Origin: an uncultured Acidobacteriota bacterium
GTDB taxonomy: Bacteria > Acidobacteriota > Vicinamibacteria > Vicinamibacterales > UBA2999
Assembly: GCA_902826065.1 (NCBI GenBank)
Contig: CADEDM010000012.1
Location: forward strand, 1-49,654
Length of the DNA: 49,654 nucleotides
Direction of reading: 5' to 3'
Positions 1 to 7,383 of the stretch are shown one piece after another. Position numbers and translations under genes: made by a program. The notes under the pieces are model-generated. The model was not told the DNA's origin. It ran no database searches and saw nothing but the letters and a program-made list of their open reading frames with translations. Position 1 is the first letter of the stretch; the number at the start of each line of letters is the position of its first letter.

Positions 1-226
1 TCTCCATCTGCTCGAGGAACTGGCGTGCGTACGCCGACAGCGACTCGACGTAGCGCCGCTGCCCTTCCGCGTAGATGGTGTCGAACGCCAGCGACGACTT
101 CCCGGACCCGCTGACGCCGGTCAGGACGACCAGGCGCGCCGCCGGCATGGTGACGTCGACGTTCTTCAGGTTGTGGGTGCGGGCCCCACGAACGACGATG
201 GGATCGGGTGTGCGGGCGGCGGCCAT
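1..226 (-). CDS. uvrA: UvrA excinuclease ATPase subunit, N-terminal fragment
   Basis: The first 75 codons of UvrA, the damage-recognition ATPase of nucleotide excision repair, run off the left edge of the window. The ATG at 226-224 begins [20 protein letters not shown], the usual UvrA opening (I.V.GAR.HNLKN). It is followed by the first Walker A motif [14 protein letters not shown] and then [20 protein letters not shown], a very conserved UvrA stretch. The rest of the gene, with the zinc modules and the second ATPase half, lies outside. The neighbour at 468 is divergent, and about 240 bp without a clear promoter motif separates them. The call is secure although only the N-terminus is visible. 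Confidence 0.96.
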   Translation of the reverse strand, partial: MAAARTPDPIVVRGARTHNLKNVDVTMPAARLVVLTGVSGSGKSSLAFDTIYAEGQRRYVESLSAYARQFLEQME

Positions 227-467
227 GGACGCGGATGGGAACAGGACGCGACCGAGGGCCCGCCCCGAACCCTCAATGGTAGCGCACCCGCTCCTCCGCC
301 TGCCGGACCGTGCAGGCGCACCTCCGGCCGGGCGACGCCCCGACGACACTTCTGGCGGCCCGGCACACCGATTTTGGCGCTCAGCCGTAATTGCGGCAGG
401 GGGCATCGCCGGAATTGCACAGAGCGTGACGTCCCCGCCGTGGCACGAGTTCTGTAATGCCCGCAGC

Positions 468-869
468 GTGGCCAGCGTCCACTCCGCCTCGCCGATTCAC
501 AGCGGCCGCAGCGTGCTCGTGGTGCACGACCAGGAGCCCCTGCGGCTGGCGGTCGTGCGGACGTTGCAGGCGCGCGGCTTCCGGGCCCGCACCGTCAGCT
601 CGAGCCGCGAAGCCCTGGAGTCGGCGCGCCAGGAACGGCCGGACGTGATCCTGATGGACATGGACCCGCCCGGGCTCGACAGCTGGGAATCGGCGCGGCG
701 CATCAAGGCCGACCCGGTCACCCGGAACATCCTGGTCGTGGCCCTTTCCGAGCACGCCGAGGTCGACGTCCGCAACCAGGCGATGCGGGTGGGGTGCGAC
801 GCGTTCGAGGTGAAGCCGCTGGACATCGACCACCTGGTCGAAAGTGTGCGGGCGTTGCTCCCCGCCTAG
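468..869 (+). CDS. Single-domain response regulator receiver protein
   Basis: A stand-alone CheY-like receiver of about 133 residues with no output domain. The core begins [19 protein letters not shown]. The acidic pocket has D21 but Gln follows it instead of the usual second Asp. The phosphoacceptor is D64 in [10 protein letters not shown], the switch Ser is in VVALSEH, and the conserved Lys is K116 in FEVKPL. So phosphotransfer is probably intact. The start is uncertain: no good Shine-Dalgarno precedes GTG 468, and GTG 426 or 513 are possible in the same frame. The open frame reaches back to 75, but that part overlaps uvrA and is not protein-like. The next gene, a PAS/GGDEF/EAL protein, starts 72 bp downstream on the same strand and is a plausible partner. 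Confidence 0.8.
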   Translation: MASVHSASPIHSGRSVLVVHDQEPLRLAVVRTLQARGFRARTVSSSREALESARQERPDVILMDMDPPGLDSWESARRIKADPVTRNILVVALSEHAEVDVRNQAMRVGCDAFEVKPLDIDHLVESVRALLPA

Positions 870-941
870 CGGTTCCCTCTTGGCCTGCGGCCCCGCCGCA
901 GCTACCATCGCTCCCAGCCGCGCAGCCCCCCGCGCGCCCTC

Positions 942-2750
942 GTGACCCGCATGGACGGCTCGCCCGCTTCCGCCGCAGTCCCAGCCGCCCCCGGCGGGGC
1001 AACGTGGGACTGGACCGTCACCTCCGACCGCGTGGCGTATTCCGCGGGTTGGCACGGGTTGATGGGAGAGCCCCGCGGCGACACCGTGGAGTCGCTCCAC
1101 GCCTGGCTCGGCCGCGTCCATCCCGACGACATCGGCGCGGTGATGCAGGCCCTGGACCGCCATCTCGGCGGTGACTCACCGGCCTTCACCTGCGAGCATC
1201 GCGTCCGGACCCAGGGCGGCGCCTACCGCTGGGTGGTGGCGCACGCCATCGCGCAACGCGATGGGGGCGGACGGGCGATCCGCCTCGCCGGCACCCTGGC
1301 CGACGTCAGCGAGCGCAATCGGACCGACACGCTGGCCGGCTTGCCGGGCCTGTTCGCGCTGCGGGCGCACGTCGATCGGCTGATGGGCGTGGCGCGGGCC
1401 GACGCCGCCCAGCGCTTCGCGGTGCTGCTGCTCGACATCGACCACTTCGCCGAGTACAACGACACGCTCGGCATGGACGGCGCCGACGTGCTGCTGCGCG
1501 AGGCGCTGCGGCGGCTGGCCCGGTGCCTGCGCGAGGGCGACCTGGTGGCCCGTATCGGCGCCCACGATCCGCAGGCGCAGGGCGACGTGGCGCTGCCGCC
1601 GCTGAACGGCGACGAGTGCGCGCTCGTGCTCGGCAACCTGAACGACGCCCGCGACGCGATGCGCGTCGCCGCGCGCCTCCACGACGCGCTGGCCGCGCCG
1701 TTCCCGGTGGGCGGCCATCGCCTGTTCCTGTCGGCCGGGGTCGGCATCGCGATGAACAGCGCCGCCTACGACGGCGTCGACGACCTGCTGCGCGATGCCT
1801 ACTCTGCGCTGGTGCGCGCGAAGGCCCGCGGTCCGGCGGAGACGCAGCTCTTCGACGACTCGGCGCGGGCCGCCGCGGCCGAGTTCATGGAGTTCGAATC
1901 GGACCTCGACACCGCGGTCCGCGAGCAGCAGTTCGAGATGTGGTTCCAGCCCACGGTGCGGCTGCGCGACGGCGCGCTCGTGCGGGCCGAGGCGCTGCTG
2001 CGCTGGCGGCACCCGACGCGCGGCCTGCTGCGGCCGAACCTGTTCGTGCCGTTGCTCGAAGAGACCGGCATGATCGTGTCGCTGGGCTGGCGCACGATCA
2101 CGGCGGCGTGCCGCTCGCTGGCCGCGTGGCGCACGGTGCACCCGGGGGCGGCGGCCATCCGCATCTCCGTGAACCTGTCGACGCGCCAGTTCCTCGCGCC
2201 GGATCTGCTGTCGCGACTCACCGCCGCGGTGACGGCCGCCGGCATCGACGCCGGCGATCTCGAGCTGGAGATCGGCGAACTGGAGGCGATGGGCCAGTTC
2301 GACGCGGCGGTCGAGGTCACGCAGGCGCTGCGCGGGGCTGGCTTCAAGATCGCCCTGGACGACTTCGGCCTCGGCCTCGCCACCACCGAGCACGTGCGCG
2401 GTCTGGGCGTGCACACGATCAAGATCGACCGCAGTTACCTGGGTGGCAATCCGCAGCACGGCGGCAGCGCCGCGATCGTGCAGTACGCCATCGAACTGGC
2501 CGCGATCCTCGGCATCGACGTCGTCGCCGAAGGCGTGGAGACGCTCTCGGAGCTGGAGGCGCTGCGGCATCTGAGCTGCCCGATGGGCCAGGGTTTCTAT
2601 TTCTCGCGGCCCGTACCGCCCGACGAGTTCCTGCAGCTGCTGGAACGCGGCGCGACCAGCAGCCGCGACTGGTGGGCCGGGGCGGCCCCGCCCACGGTGC
2701 GGCGCCGGCGCGATTCCGGCGCGTCGCAGCCGGCCGTCCCGAGCGTGTGA
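942..2750 (+). CDS. PAS-GGDEF(degenerate)-EAL protein, probable c-di-GMP phosphodiesterase
   Basis: A cytoplasmic c-di-GMP turnover protein of 602 residues. Residues ~22-125 form a PAS_3-type sensor (WDWTVTSDRVAYS, then YRWVVAHAIA). Residues ~130-305 are a GGDEF-fold domain (LLLDIDHFAEYNDTLG) whose signature is altered to NGDEC (222-226) and preceded by a short insertion, so cyclase activity is unlikely. Residues ~315-585 are a complete EAL domain: E350-A-L, N411 in NLSTRQF, E443 in ELEIGE, DDFG at 473-476, K494 and E530 in VVAEGVET. All metal and substrate residues are present, so this should hydrolyse c-di-GMP, perhaps with GTP binding to the GGDEF remnant as an allosteric input. The start is GTG 942, with ATG 951 three codons later as an alternative. 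Confidence 0.92.
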   Translation: MTRMDGSPASAAVPAAPGGATWDWTVTSDRVAYSAGWHGLMGEPRGDTVESLHAWLGRVHPDDIGAVMQALDRHLGGDSPAFTCEHRVRTQGGAYRWVVAHAIAQRDGGGRAIRLAGTLADVSERNRTDTLAGLPGLFALRAHVDRLMGVARADAAQRFAVLLLDIDHFAEYNDTLGMDGADVLLREALRRLARCLREGDLVARIGAHDPQAQGDVALPPLNGDECALVLGNLNDARDAMRVAARLHDALAAPFPVGGHRLFLSAGVGIAMNSAAYDGVDDLLRDAYSALVRAKARGPAETQLFDDSARAAAAEFMEFESDLDTAVREQQFEMWFQPTVRLRDGALVRAEALLRWRHPTRGLLRPNLFVPLLEETGMIVSLGWRTITAACRSLAAWRTVHPGAAAIRISVNLSTRQFLAPDLLSRLTAAVTAAGIDAGDLELEIGELEAMGQFDAAVEVTQALRGAGFKIALDDFGLGLATTEHVRGLGVHTIKIDRSYLGGNPQHGGSAAIVQYAIELAAILGIDVVAEGVETLSELEALRHLSCPMGQGFYFSRPVPPDEFLQLLERGATSSRDWWAGAAPPTVRRRRDSGASQPAVPSV

Positions 2751-2844
2751 CGCAACGCGTGCCTGGGCCGGCCTGGGGCGCGGGACGCATGGTAGGATGG
2801 GACGTTCTGGCGCCGCCCGCACGCGCGCCGGACGTCCACGCCTG

Positions 2845-2920
2845 GCCGGCGTAGCTCAGTTGGTAGAGCAGCTGATTCGTAATCAGCAGGTCACCAGTTC
2901 AAGTCTGGTCGCCGGCTCCA
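2845..2920 (+). tRNA. tRNA-Thr (anticodon CGT)
   Basis: A full cloverleaf can be drawn. The acceptor stem GCCGGCG pairs with CGCCGGC. The D-arm is GCTC-AGTTGGTA-GAGC. The anticodon stem GCTGA/TCAGC encloses the loop TTCGTAA, with anticodon CGT at 2878-2880, reading ACG (Thr). The T-arm is ACCAG-TTCAAGT-CTGGT. The discriminator base is T and CCA is encoded (2918-2920). No integrase or attachment-site duplication is visible next to it. Confidence 0.97.
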
Positions 2921-3008
2921 GTTCTCGCCTCCCGCCACAACCGATTGCGGCGTCCTCCCGATGAGGCGGCCTGGCGATGACCACTCGCCCGCGGGAACCC
3001 GCGCCGCA

Positions 3009-3039
3009 TTGACAGCCGTCCGCAACGGCCCGACACTAT
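3009..3039 (+). promoter_or_regulatory. Probable housekeeping promoter of the outer-membrane protein gene
   Basis: A perfect -35 hexamer TTGACA (3009-3014) is followed 17 bp later by GACACT (3032-3037) or 19 bp later by CACTAT (3034-3039) as -10. It lies about 75 bp before the ATG at 3116 in an otherwise GC-rich spacer. The -10 assignment is uncertain. Confidence 0.5.
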
Positions 3040-3115
3040 TCCTGTCGTCCCCTCCCGGACGGATGCGCGATCACCGCGCCCCGCGCCGATGACGGCTGTT
3101 GCTGCAGGAGGCGTC

Positions 3116-3892
3116 ATGTCCGGACGTCGGTTCTCGCGCGCGCTGCTCGTCGGCCTCACCCTGCTGGTGAGCCTCCCCGTCACGTCGCTGGCCCAAAGCG
3201 ACCGGCGACCGGTGTCGCCGCCCGCGCCGTCGGACTTCATGCTCGGCCGGCCCAAGGGGTTCATCGCCGTCGACGGCGGCTTCCTCTTCGCCAACGCCGG
3301 CAGCGACGTCTACGACTTCATCCGCGAGCAGCTCACCATCGAGAAGAAGGCGTTCAACGCCCCGATCCTCGGCGGACGTCTGGGCTTCGCGATCTCGCCG
3401 CGAGTCGAGGTGGCGGTGCTGTACGAGCAGTCAGAAGCGTCGACCGAGTCCGAGTACCGCGATTTCGTCGACAACCAGCAGTTGCCCATCACCCAGACCA
3501 CCGGCCTGAAGGAAAACCATATCGCGGCCAGCGTCCGCTGGTCGCTGCTGCCGTCGGGCCGCCGCATCAGCCGCTTCGCCTGGATTCCGCGGACGGTCAC
3601 GCCGTTCGTCGGTGCCGGGGCCGGCGCCATCAAGTATCAGTTCGAGCAGTACGGCAGCTTCGTCGATTTCCAGACGCTGCGCGTCTTCAACAGCACGTTC
3701 CGCTCGGAGGGCTGGGCGCCGAGCGCGCACGCGTTCGCCGGCGCCGACATCCGCGTGTATCGCAAGATCTATCTGTCGGGCGAGGCGCGCTACACGTGGA
3801 GCTCCGCGACGTTGAGCGAAGACTTCGAGGATTTCGATCCGATCACCCTCGCCGGCGTGCGCGTCGGCGGCAGCCTGAAGCTCGTGTTCTAG
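3116..3892 (+). CDS. Outer-membrane beta-barrel protein, unknown function
   Basis: A predicted exported beta-barrel of 258 residues. The start is ATG 3116, with AGGAG at 3106-3110 at ideal spacing; the frame is open further upstream but lacks a ribosome site. Residues 1-27 are a signal peptide (positive start, hydrophobic core LLVGLTLLVSLP, cleavage after SLA). The mature part has alternating amphipathic strands with many aromatic residues (GFIAVDGGFLFANA, YTWSSATLSEDF) and ends in KLVF, a C-terminal Phe typical of barrel proteins. It resembles the small OmpA/OmpW-type barrels common in Acidobacteria, but I cannot assign a substrate. The next gene follows 11 bp later, so the two are probably co-transcribed. 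Confidence 0.75.
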   Translation: MSGRRFSRALLVGLTLLVSLPVTSLAQSDRRPVSPPAPSDFMLGRPKGFIAVDGGFLFANAGSDVYDFIREQLTIEKKAFNAPILGGRLGFAISPRVEVAVLYEQSEASTESEYRDFVDNQQLPITQTTGLKENHIAASVRWSLLPSGRRISRFAWIPRTVTPFVGAGAGAIKYQFEQYGSFVDFQTLRVFNSTFRSEGWAPSAHAFAGADIRVYRKIYLSGEARYTWSSATLSEDFEDFDPITLAGVRVGGSLKLVF

Positions 3893-3903
3893 GGGACGCA
3901 CCC

Positions 3904-5175
3904 ATGACCCGCATCATCACGCTCGCCGTCGTGCTCGCGCTCGCGCCGTTCGCAGGCGCCACGTCGTTCGCGCAGTCGGCCGCGCCAGCGGCGCCCACGC
4001 TCGACGACGCCCGCTGGGCGCCGTGGCTCGGCTGCTGGCGATCCACCGACGACCTGGCCGGCACCGGCACCCGCGTCTGCGTGGCTCCAGCCACGGGCGG
4101 CGTGTCGATCAGCACCGTCGCCGGCAGTCAGCGGATCAGTGAAGAGGCACGGATCGCGGACGGCCGCGCGCGTCCCGTCGACGCTGCCGGTTGCACGGGC
4201 ACCGCGACGGCGCGATGGTCCGACCGTGGCGTGCGCCTGTATCGCACCGCCACCGCCACCTGCGACGGCGGCGCCACGCGTACGCTCGCCTCGGTGGCCT
4301 TCTTCGTCGAGGGCCCGAGCTGGATCGACGTCGAAACCGTGGACGTCGATGGCGACCTGCGCGTGCGCGTCACGCGGCTGGTGCGCGCGCCGTCGCTGCA
4401 GATCGCCGATGGCACGACCTTCCCGCGTTCCGCCGCTGCCGCGGCGGCGGCGTCCAGTGCCCCCGTCCGCTGGACCGTCGACGACGTGCTGGAGCTTGCG
4501 ACCGTGCTCCCGGCAGACGGCGTGCAGGCGGCGATTTCCGAAGCGCCCGGTGCGTTCGCGCTCAACGCCCGATCGCTGGCCGCGCTGGCCGATGCCGGCG
4601 TGGGCGACCGCGTCATCGACCTGATGGTGGGCGTCACCTGGCCCGATCGCTTCGTCGTGCAGCGCGCCGGTCCGGCCGGCGGCGGAGGTGGGGGCGGCTT
4701 CGCCATGCCGCTGGGCGGCATGATGATGTCCGACCCGTTCTTCTCGTCGGTCGTCGGACCGGCGGCGATGTACGGCTGCTATTCGCCGTATGGCTGGGCA
4801 CGCTCGTCGTACTGGTCCGACTGCGCGATGTACAACCAGTCCTTCTTTGGACGCTACCCCGGCTACTACAGCGGCTACTGGGGCGCGTACGGGCCCGACT
4901 GGGTGACGCCCGGCGGCGTGGTGCCGCAGCCGGGCACCGGCAGCACTCCCGACGCCCGCCTCGTGAACGGACGCGGCTACACGCAGGTGCGCCCGATCGA
5001 CACCACTGCGCCGCTCGGCAACGGCAGCGGGTTCACGGGCGGCGGTGGCCAGACGTCGGGGACGACGTCGGCCGGCAGCGGGTCGGGCGTCAGCAGCGGC
5101 GGCTACTCGGGCGGGGGCGGCGCCAGCGGCGGCGGCGATCGCACCGCAGTGCCACGCGGCCCGGGCGGCCGGTAG
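3904..5175 (+). CDS. Exported protein with Gly/Tyr-rich C-terminal region, unknown function
   Basis: A 423-residue exported protein of unknown role. ATG 3904 is preceded by GGGGAC. Residues 1-23 form a signal peptide (TLAVVLALAPFAGATSFAQ). Residues ~30-165 look like a compact beta domain with paired Cys and Trp residues (WAPWLGCWRSTDDL, later WIDVETVDVDGDLRVRV). Residues ~195-255 are helical and the region after ~258 is low complexity. It starts with a run of glycines, then a Tyr/Gly/Pro stretch (YYSGYWGAYGPDW) and a Gly/Ser tail. The composition suggests a cell-surface or matrix-associated protein rather than an enzyme. It is probably co-transcribed with the barrel gene just upstream and ends head-to-head with the HD-GYP gene 36 bp away. 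Confidence 0.7.
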   Translation: MTRIITLAVVLALAPFAGATSFAQSAAPAAPTLDDARWAPWLGCWRSTDDLAGTGTRVCVAPATGGVSISTVAGSQRISEEARIADGRARPVDAAGCTGTATARWSDRGVRLYRTATATCDGGATRTLASVAFFVEGPSWIDVETVDVDGDLRVRVTRLVRAPSLQIADGTTFPRSAAAAAAASSAPVRWTVDDVLELATVLPADGVQAAISEAPGAFALNARSLAALADAGVGDRVIDLMVGVTWPDRFVVQRAGPAGGGGGGGFAMPLGGMMMSDPFFSSVVGPAAMYGCYSPYGWARSSYWSDCAMYNQSFFGRYPGYYSGYWGAYGPDWVTPGGVVPQPGTGSTPDARLVNGRGYTQVRPIDTTAPLGNGSGFTGGGGQTSGTTSAGSGSGVSSGGYSGGGGASGGGDRTAVPRGPGGR

Positions 5176-5211
5176 CGCGAAGACGCGGAGGCCTCGAACC
5201 CTCGCGGCTCG

Positions 5212-6273
5212 TCAGCCGACCAGGCGCAGCCCTGATGGGCCGGCCGACATCGCGACGGGCGCGGCCACGGCCTGTGTCGCGCCGCCAGCGGCTGACGGAG
5301 CGGGCGCGGGCCTGCACAGGCCGGGCGCCAGGTCGATGAACTGGTTCACCAGCATCGGGTCCATCGCGCCCTTCGCGGCGTCGCCGCGCAGTTCCTCGAG
5401 CGCGCGCTCGAGGCCCAGTGACGTGCGGTACGGCCGATCGGTGGTCATCGCGTCGAAGGCATCGACCACGCCGATGATCTGCGCCAGCAGCGAGATCGCG
5501 TTGCCCTTCAGCCCGTCGGGATAGCCGCGGCCGTCGAGCCGCTCGTGGTGCTGCCGGATGATCGGCCGCACCAGGGCCAGCGACCGCATGCCGGCACACA
5601 ACCGCTCGCCGATCACGGTGTGCGCCTTGACGATCTCGTACTCCTCGGCGGTCAGCTTGCCCTGCTTGAGCAGGATGGCGTCGGGAATGCCCACCTTGCC
5701 GACGTCGTGCAGCAGGCCGCCCTTGCGCAGCGCCCACAGATCGTCGGCGGGCAGGCCGATCGCCCGGCCCAGCGCGACGGCGTAGGTCGACAGCCGCTCG
5801 CAATGGCCCTCGGTGTAGGCGTCGCGCGCCTCGACCGTCAGCGCCAGGCTCACGATCACCGACTCGGCCGACTCGAGTTCGTCGGTGTAGCGCTTCAAGC
5901 GCGACAACGAACGCACGCGCGCCGTCAGCTCCGACGAATCGAACGGCTTGGTCAGGAAGTCGTCGGCGCCGGCCTCGATGCCGGCCAGGCGATGCTCGCG
6001 GCCGACCAGGCCGGTGAGCAGCACCACGGGGATGAGCCGCGTCGCCTCGTTGCGCTTGAGGCGGCGGCACACCTCGAAGCCGCTGGCGCCTGGCAGCTCG
6101 ACGTCGAGCAGGATCACGTCGGGGGTGAACTGCGCCACCGCGCCGACCACGGCCTCGCTGTCGTGCACGACCTCGGCAGTGAACCCCTCGGCCATGACCA
6201 GCCGCTTGAGGGCCTCGGTGAAGGCCGGCGAGTCGTCGACGATCAGAACGCGGCGGCCGGAAGAATCCCGCAT
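5212..6273 (-). CDS. Response regulator with HD-GYP domain (c-di-GMP phosphodiesterase)
   Basis: A two-domain regulator of 353 residues. Residues 8-125 are a receiver with acidic pair D13/D14, phosphoacceptor D57 (VILLDVELPG), T87 and K109. Residues ~135-320 are an HD-GYP phosphodiesterase with the metal ligands in place: H157, H189-D190 in LLHDVGK, H218, H242/H243 and D271. The GYP signature HHERLDGRGYPDG is at 242-254. The Pro/Ala tail after ~320 is probably disordered. ATG 6273 lies 4 bp after the diguanylate cyclase stop, so the two are one transcript with opposed activities. A phosphorylation-controlled lowering of c-di-GMP during flagellar function is the natural reading. Confidence 0.95.
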   Translation of the reverse strand: MRDSSGRRVLIVDDSPAFTEALKRLVMAEGFTAEVVHDSEAVVGAVAQFTPDVILLDVELPGASGFEVCRRLKRNEATRLIPVVLLTGLVGREHRLAGIEAGADDFLTKPFDSSELTARVRSLSRLKRYTDELESAESVIVSLALTVEARDAYTEGHCERLSTYAVALGRAIGLPADDLWALRKGGLLHDVGKVGIPDAILLKQGKLTAEEYEIVKAHTVIGERLCAGMRSLALVRPIIRQHHERLDGRGYPDGLKGNAISLLAQIIGVVDAFDAMTTDRPYRTSLGLERALEELRGDAAKGAMDPMLVNQFIDLAPGLCRPAPAPSAAGGATQAVAAPVAMSAGPSGLRLVG

Positions 6274-6277
6274 GACC

Positions 6278-7354
6278 CTATCGCTTCGCGAGGTCGCGCA
6301 GCAGCCTCGCCTCCTTCGCCACCACGCGATTCTTGCCCTGCCGCTTGGCGGTGTACTGCGCCGAGTCGGCGCGTTCGTAGAGGCTCGCCGGGGTGTCGCC
6401 GGCCGAGCATTCCGACAGTCCGCAGCTCAGCGTCGGCACGCACGGGAGGCGATCGGTCTCGTCGCTGCCGCCGGTCGAGACGCGCTGCAGCACCGCGGCC
6501 AGGCGCGCTTCGGCCTGCCGCACCGTGAGGCCCGAGGCCAGCACCGCGAACTCGTCGCCGCCGAGCCGCGCCACCATGTCGTCGGCGCGGAACGACTGCG
6601 ACAGGCAGCGGGCCACGTACTTCAGCACCTCGTCGCCCACCGCGTGCCCGAACTGGTCGTTGACCTTCTTGAAGTCGTCGACGTCGAGCAGCGCCAGCAC
6701 GAAGCCCTGATTGGGGCGGCCGAGCCACTTGCTGATGGTCGCGTCGAAGCCGCGGCGGTTGGCCACGCCGGTGAGCGAGTCGGTCGAGGCCTCGCCCTTC
6801 ACTTCCGAGAGGTCGCGCTCGAGCGTGGCGATGCGCTGCGACAGGGCCGCGGCCGTCTCCTCCCACGCCTTGCGCCGCTTGGCGGCGACCTGCTTCAGGG
6901 TCAGCACTTCGGCCATCAGGCGCAGCTTCATCTGCCGCGGATCCGAGAGCTGGCCGATCGCCTCGAAGCGCTCGGTCGACTGCGAGATCGTCGAGTGCAT
7001 CGACGTCATCTCGGCGCCCATCGTCGACATCACGTCGCGCAGGGCCTCGACGACGGCGAACGAGTCTTCGACCCGCTGGGCGCGCAGCTGCTGGAGCTGC
7101 TTGATCAGGGCATGGCCTTCGGCGAGACAGGTGGCCGCCAGGGCCTCGAGTTCGGCCGACGGCGCGCCCTCGGCGAGTGCGGTGCGGCAGGCCTCGAAGC
7201 GCTGCGACAACGACAGCCAGCCGGCGTCGTCGTCGGCGGCCAGGAAGTCACGCGCCCAGCCCAGGACCTCGTCGAGCACGCGGTGCACGAGCGCCACGTC
7301 GCTCTCGCGATCGCGGCGGCGGATATCGAGGGAAATGACGGCGTCGGTGCGCAT
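6278..7354 (-). CDS. Diguanylate cyclase (GGDEF) with long helical N-terminus
   Basis: A 358-residue c-di-GMP synthase. Residues 1-185 are helical with no known sensor domain and end in a coiled-coil-like stretch (~150-188) of the kind that dimerises GGDEF proteins. Residues ~188-345 are a full GGDEF domain: TDSLTGVANRRGFD, LLDVDDFKKVNDQFGH, an intact signature GGDEF at 265-269, and the product-inhibition site RADD at 256-259, five residues upstream as in canonical I-sites. It should be active and feedback-inhibited. It has its own FliA-like promoter at 7404-7430 inside the end of the upstream kinase gene, and is followed 4 bp later by the HD-GYP regulator. Confidence 0.95.
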   Translation of the reverse strand: MRTDAVISLDIRRRDRESDVALVHRVLDEVLGWARDFLAADDDAGWLSLSQRFEACRTALAEGAPSAELEALAATCLAEGHALIKQLQQLRAQRVEDSFAVVEALRDVMSTMGAEMTSMHSTISQSTERFEAIGQLSDPRQMKLRLMAEVLTLKQVAAKRRKAWEETAAALSQRIATLERDLSEVKGEASTDSLTGVANRRGFDATISKWLGRPNQGFVLALLDVDDFKKVNDQFGHAVGDEVLKYVARCLSQSFRADDMVARLGGDEFAVLASGLTVRQAEARLAAVLQRVSTGGSDETDRLPCVPTLSCGLSECSAGDTPASLYERADSAQYTAKRQGKNRVVAKEARLLRDLAKR

Positions 7355-7383
7355 GGGTGAGGGGGCTCCGGCCGGCGTCGAAC

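Noticed and set aside
2845-2920. tRNA-Thr as an integration site for a mobile element
   Set aside because: No integrase, transposase or repeated tRNA 3' end is visible on either side.
5205-5218. Terminator between the Gly-rich protein and the HD-GYP gene
   Set aside because: The stem is only 5 bp (CGGCT/AGCCG), overlaps the HD-GYP stop and has no T-run.
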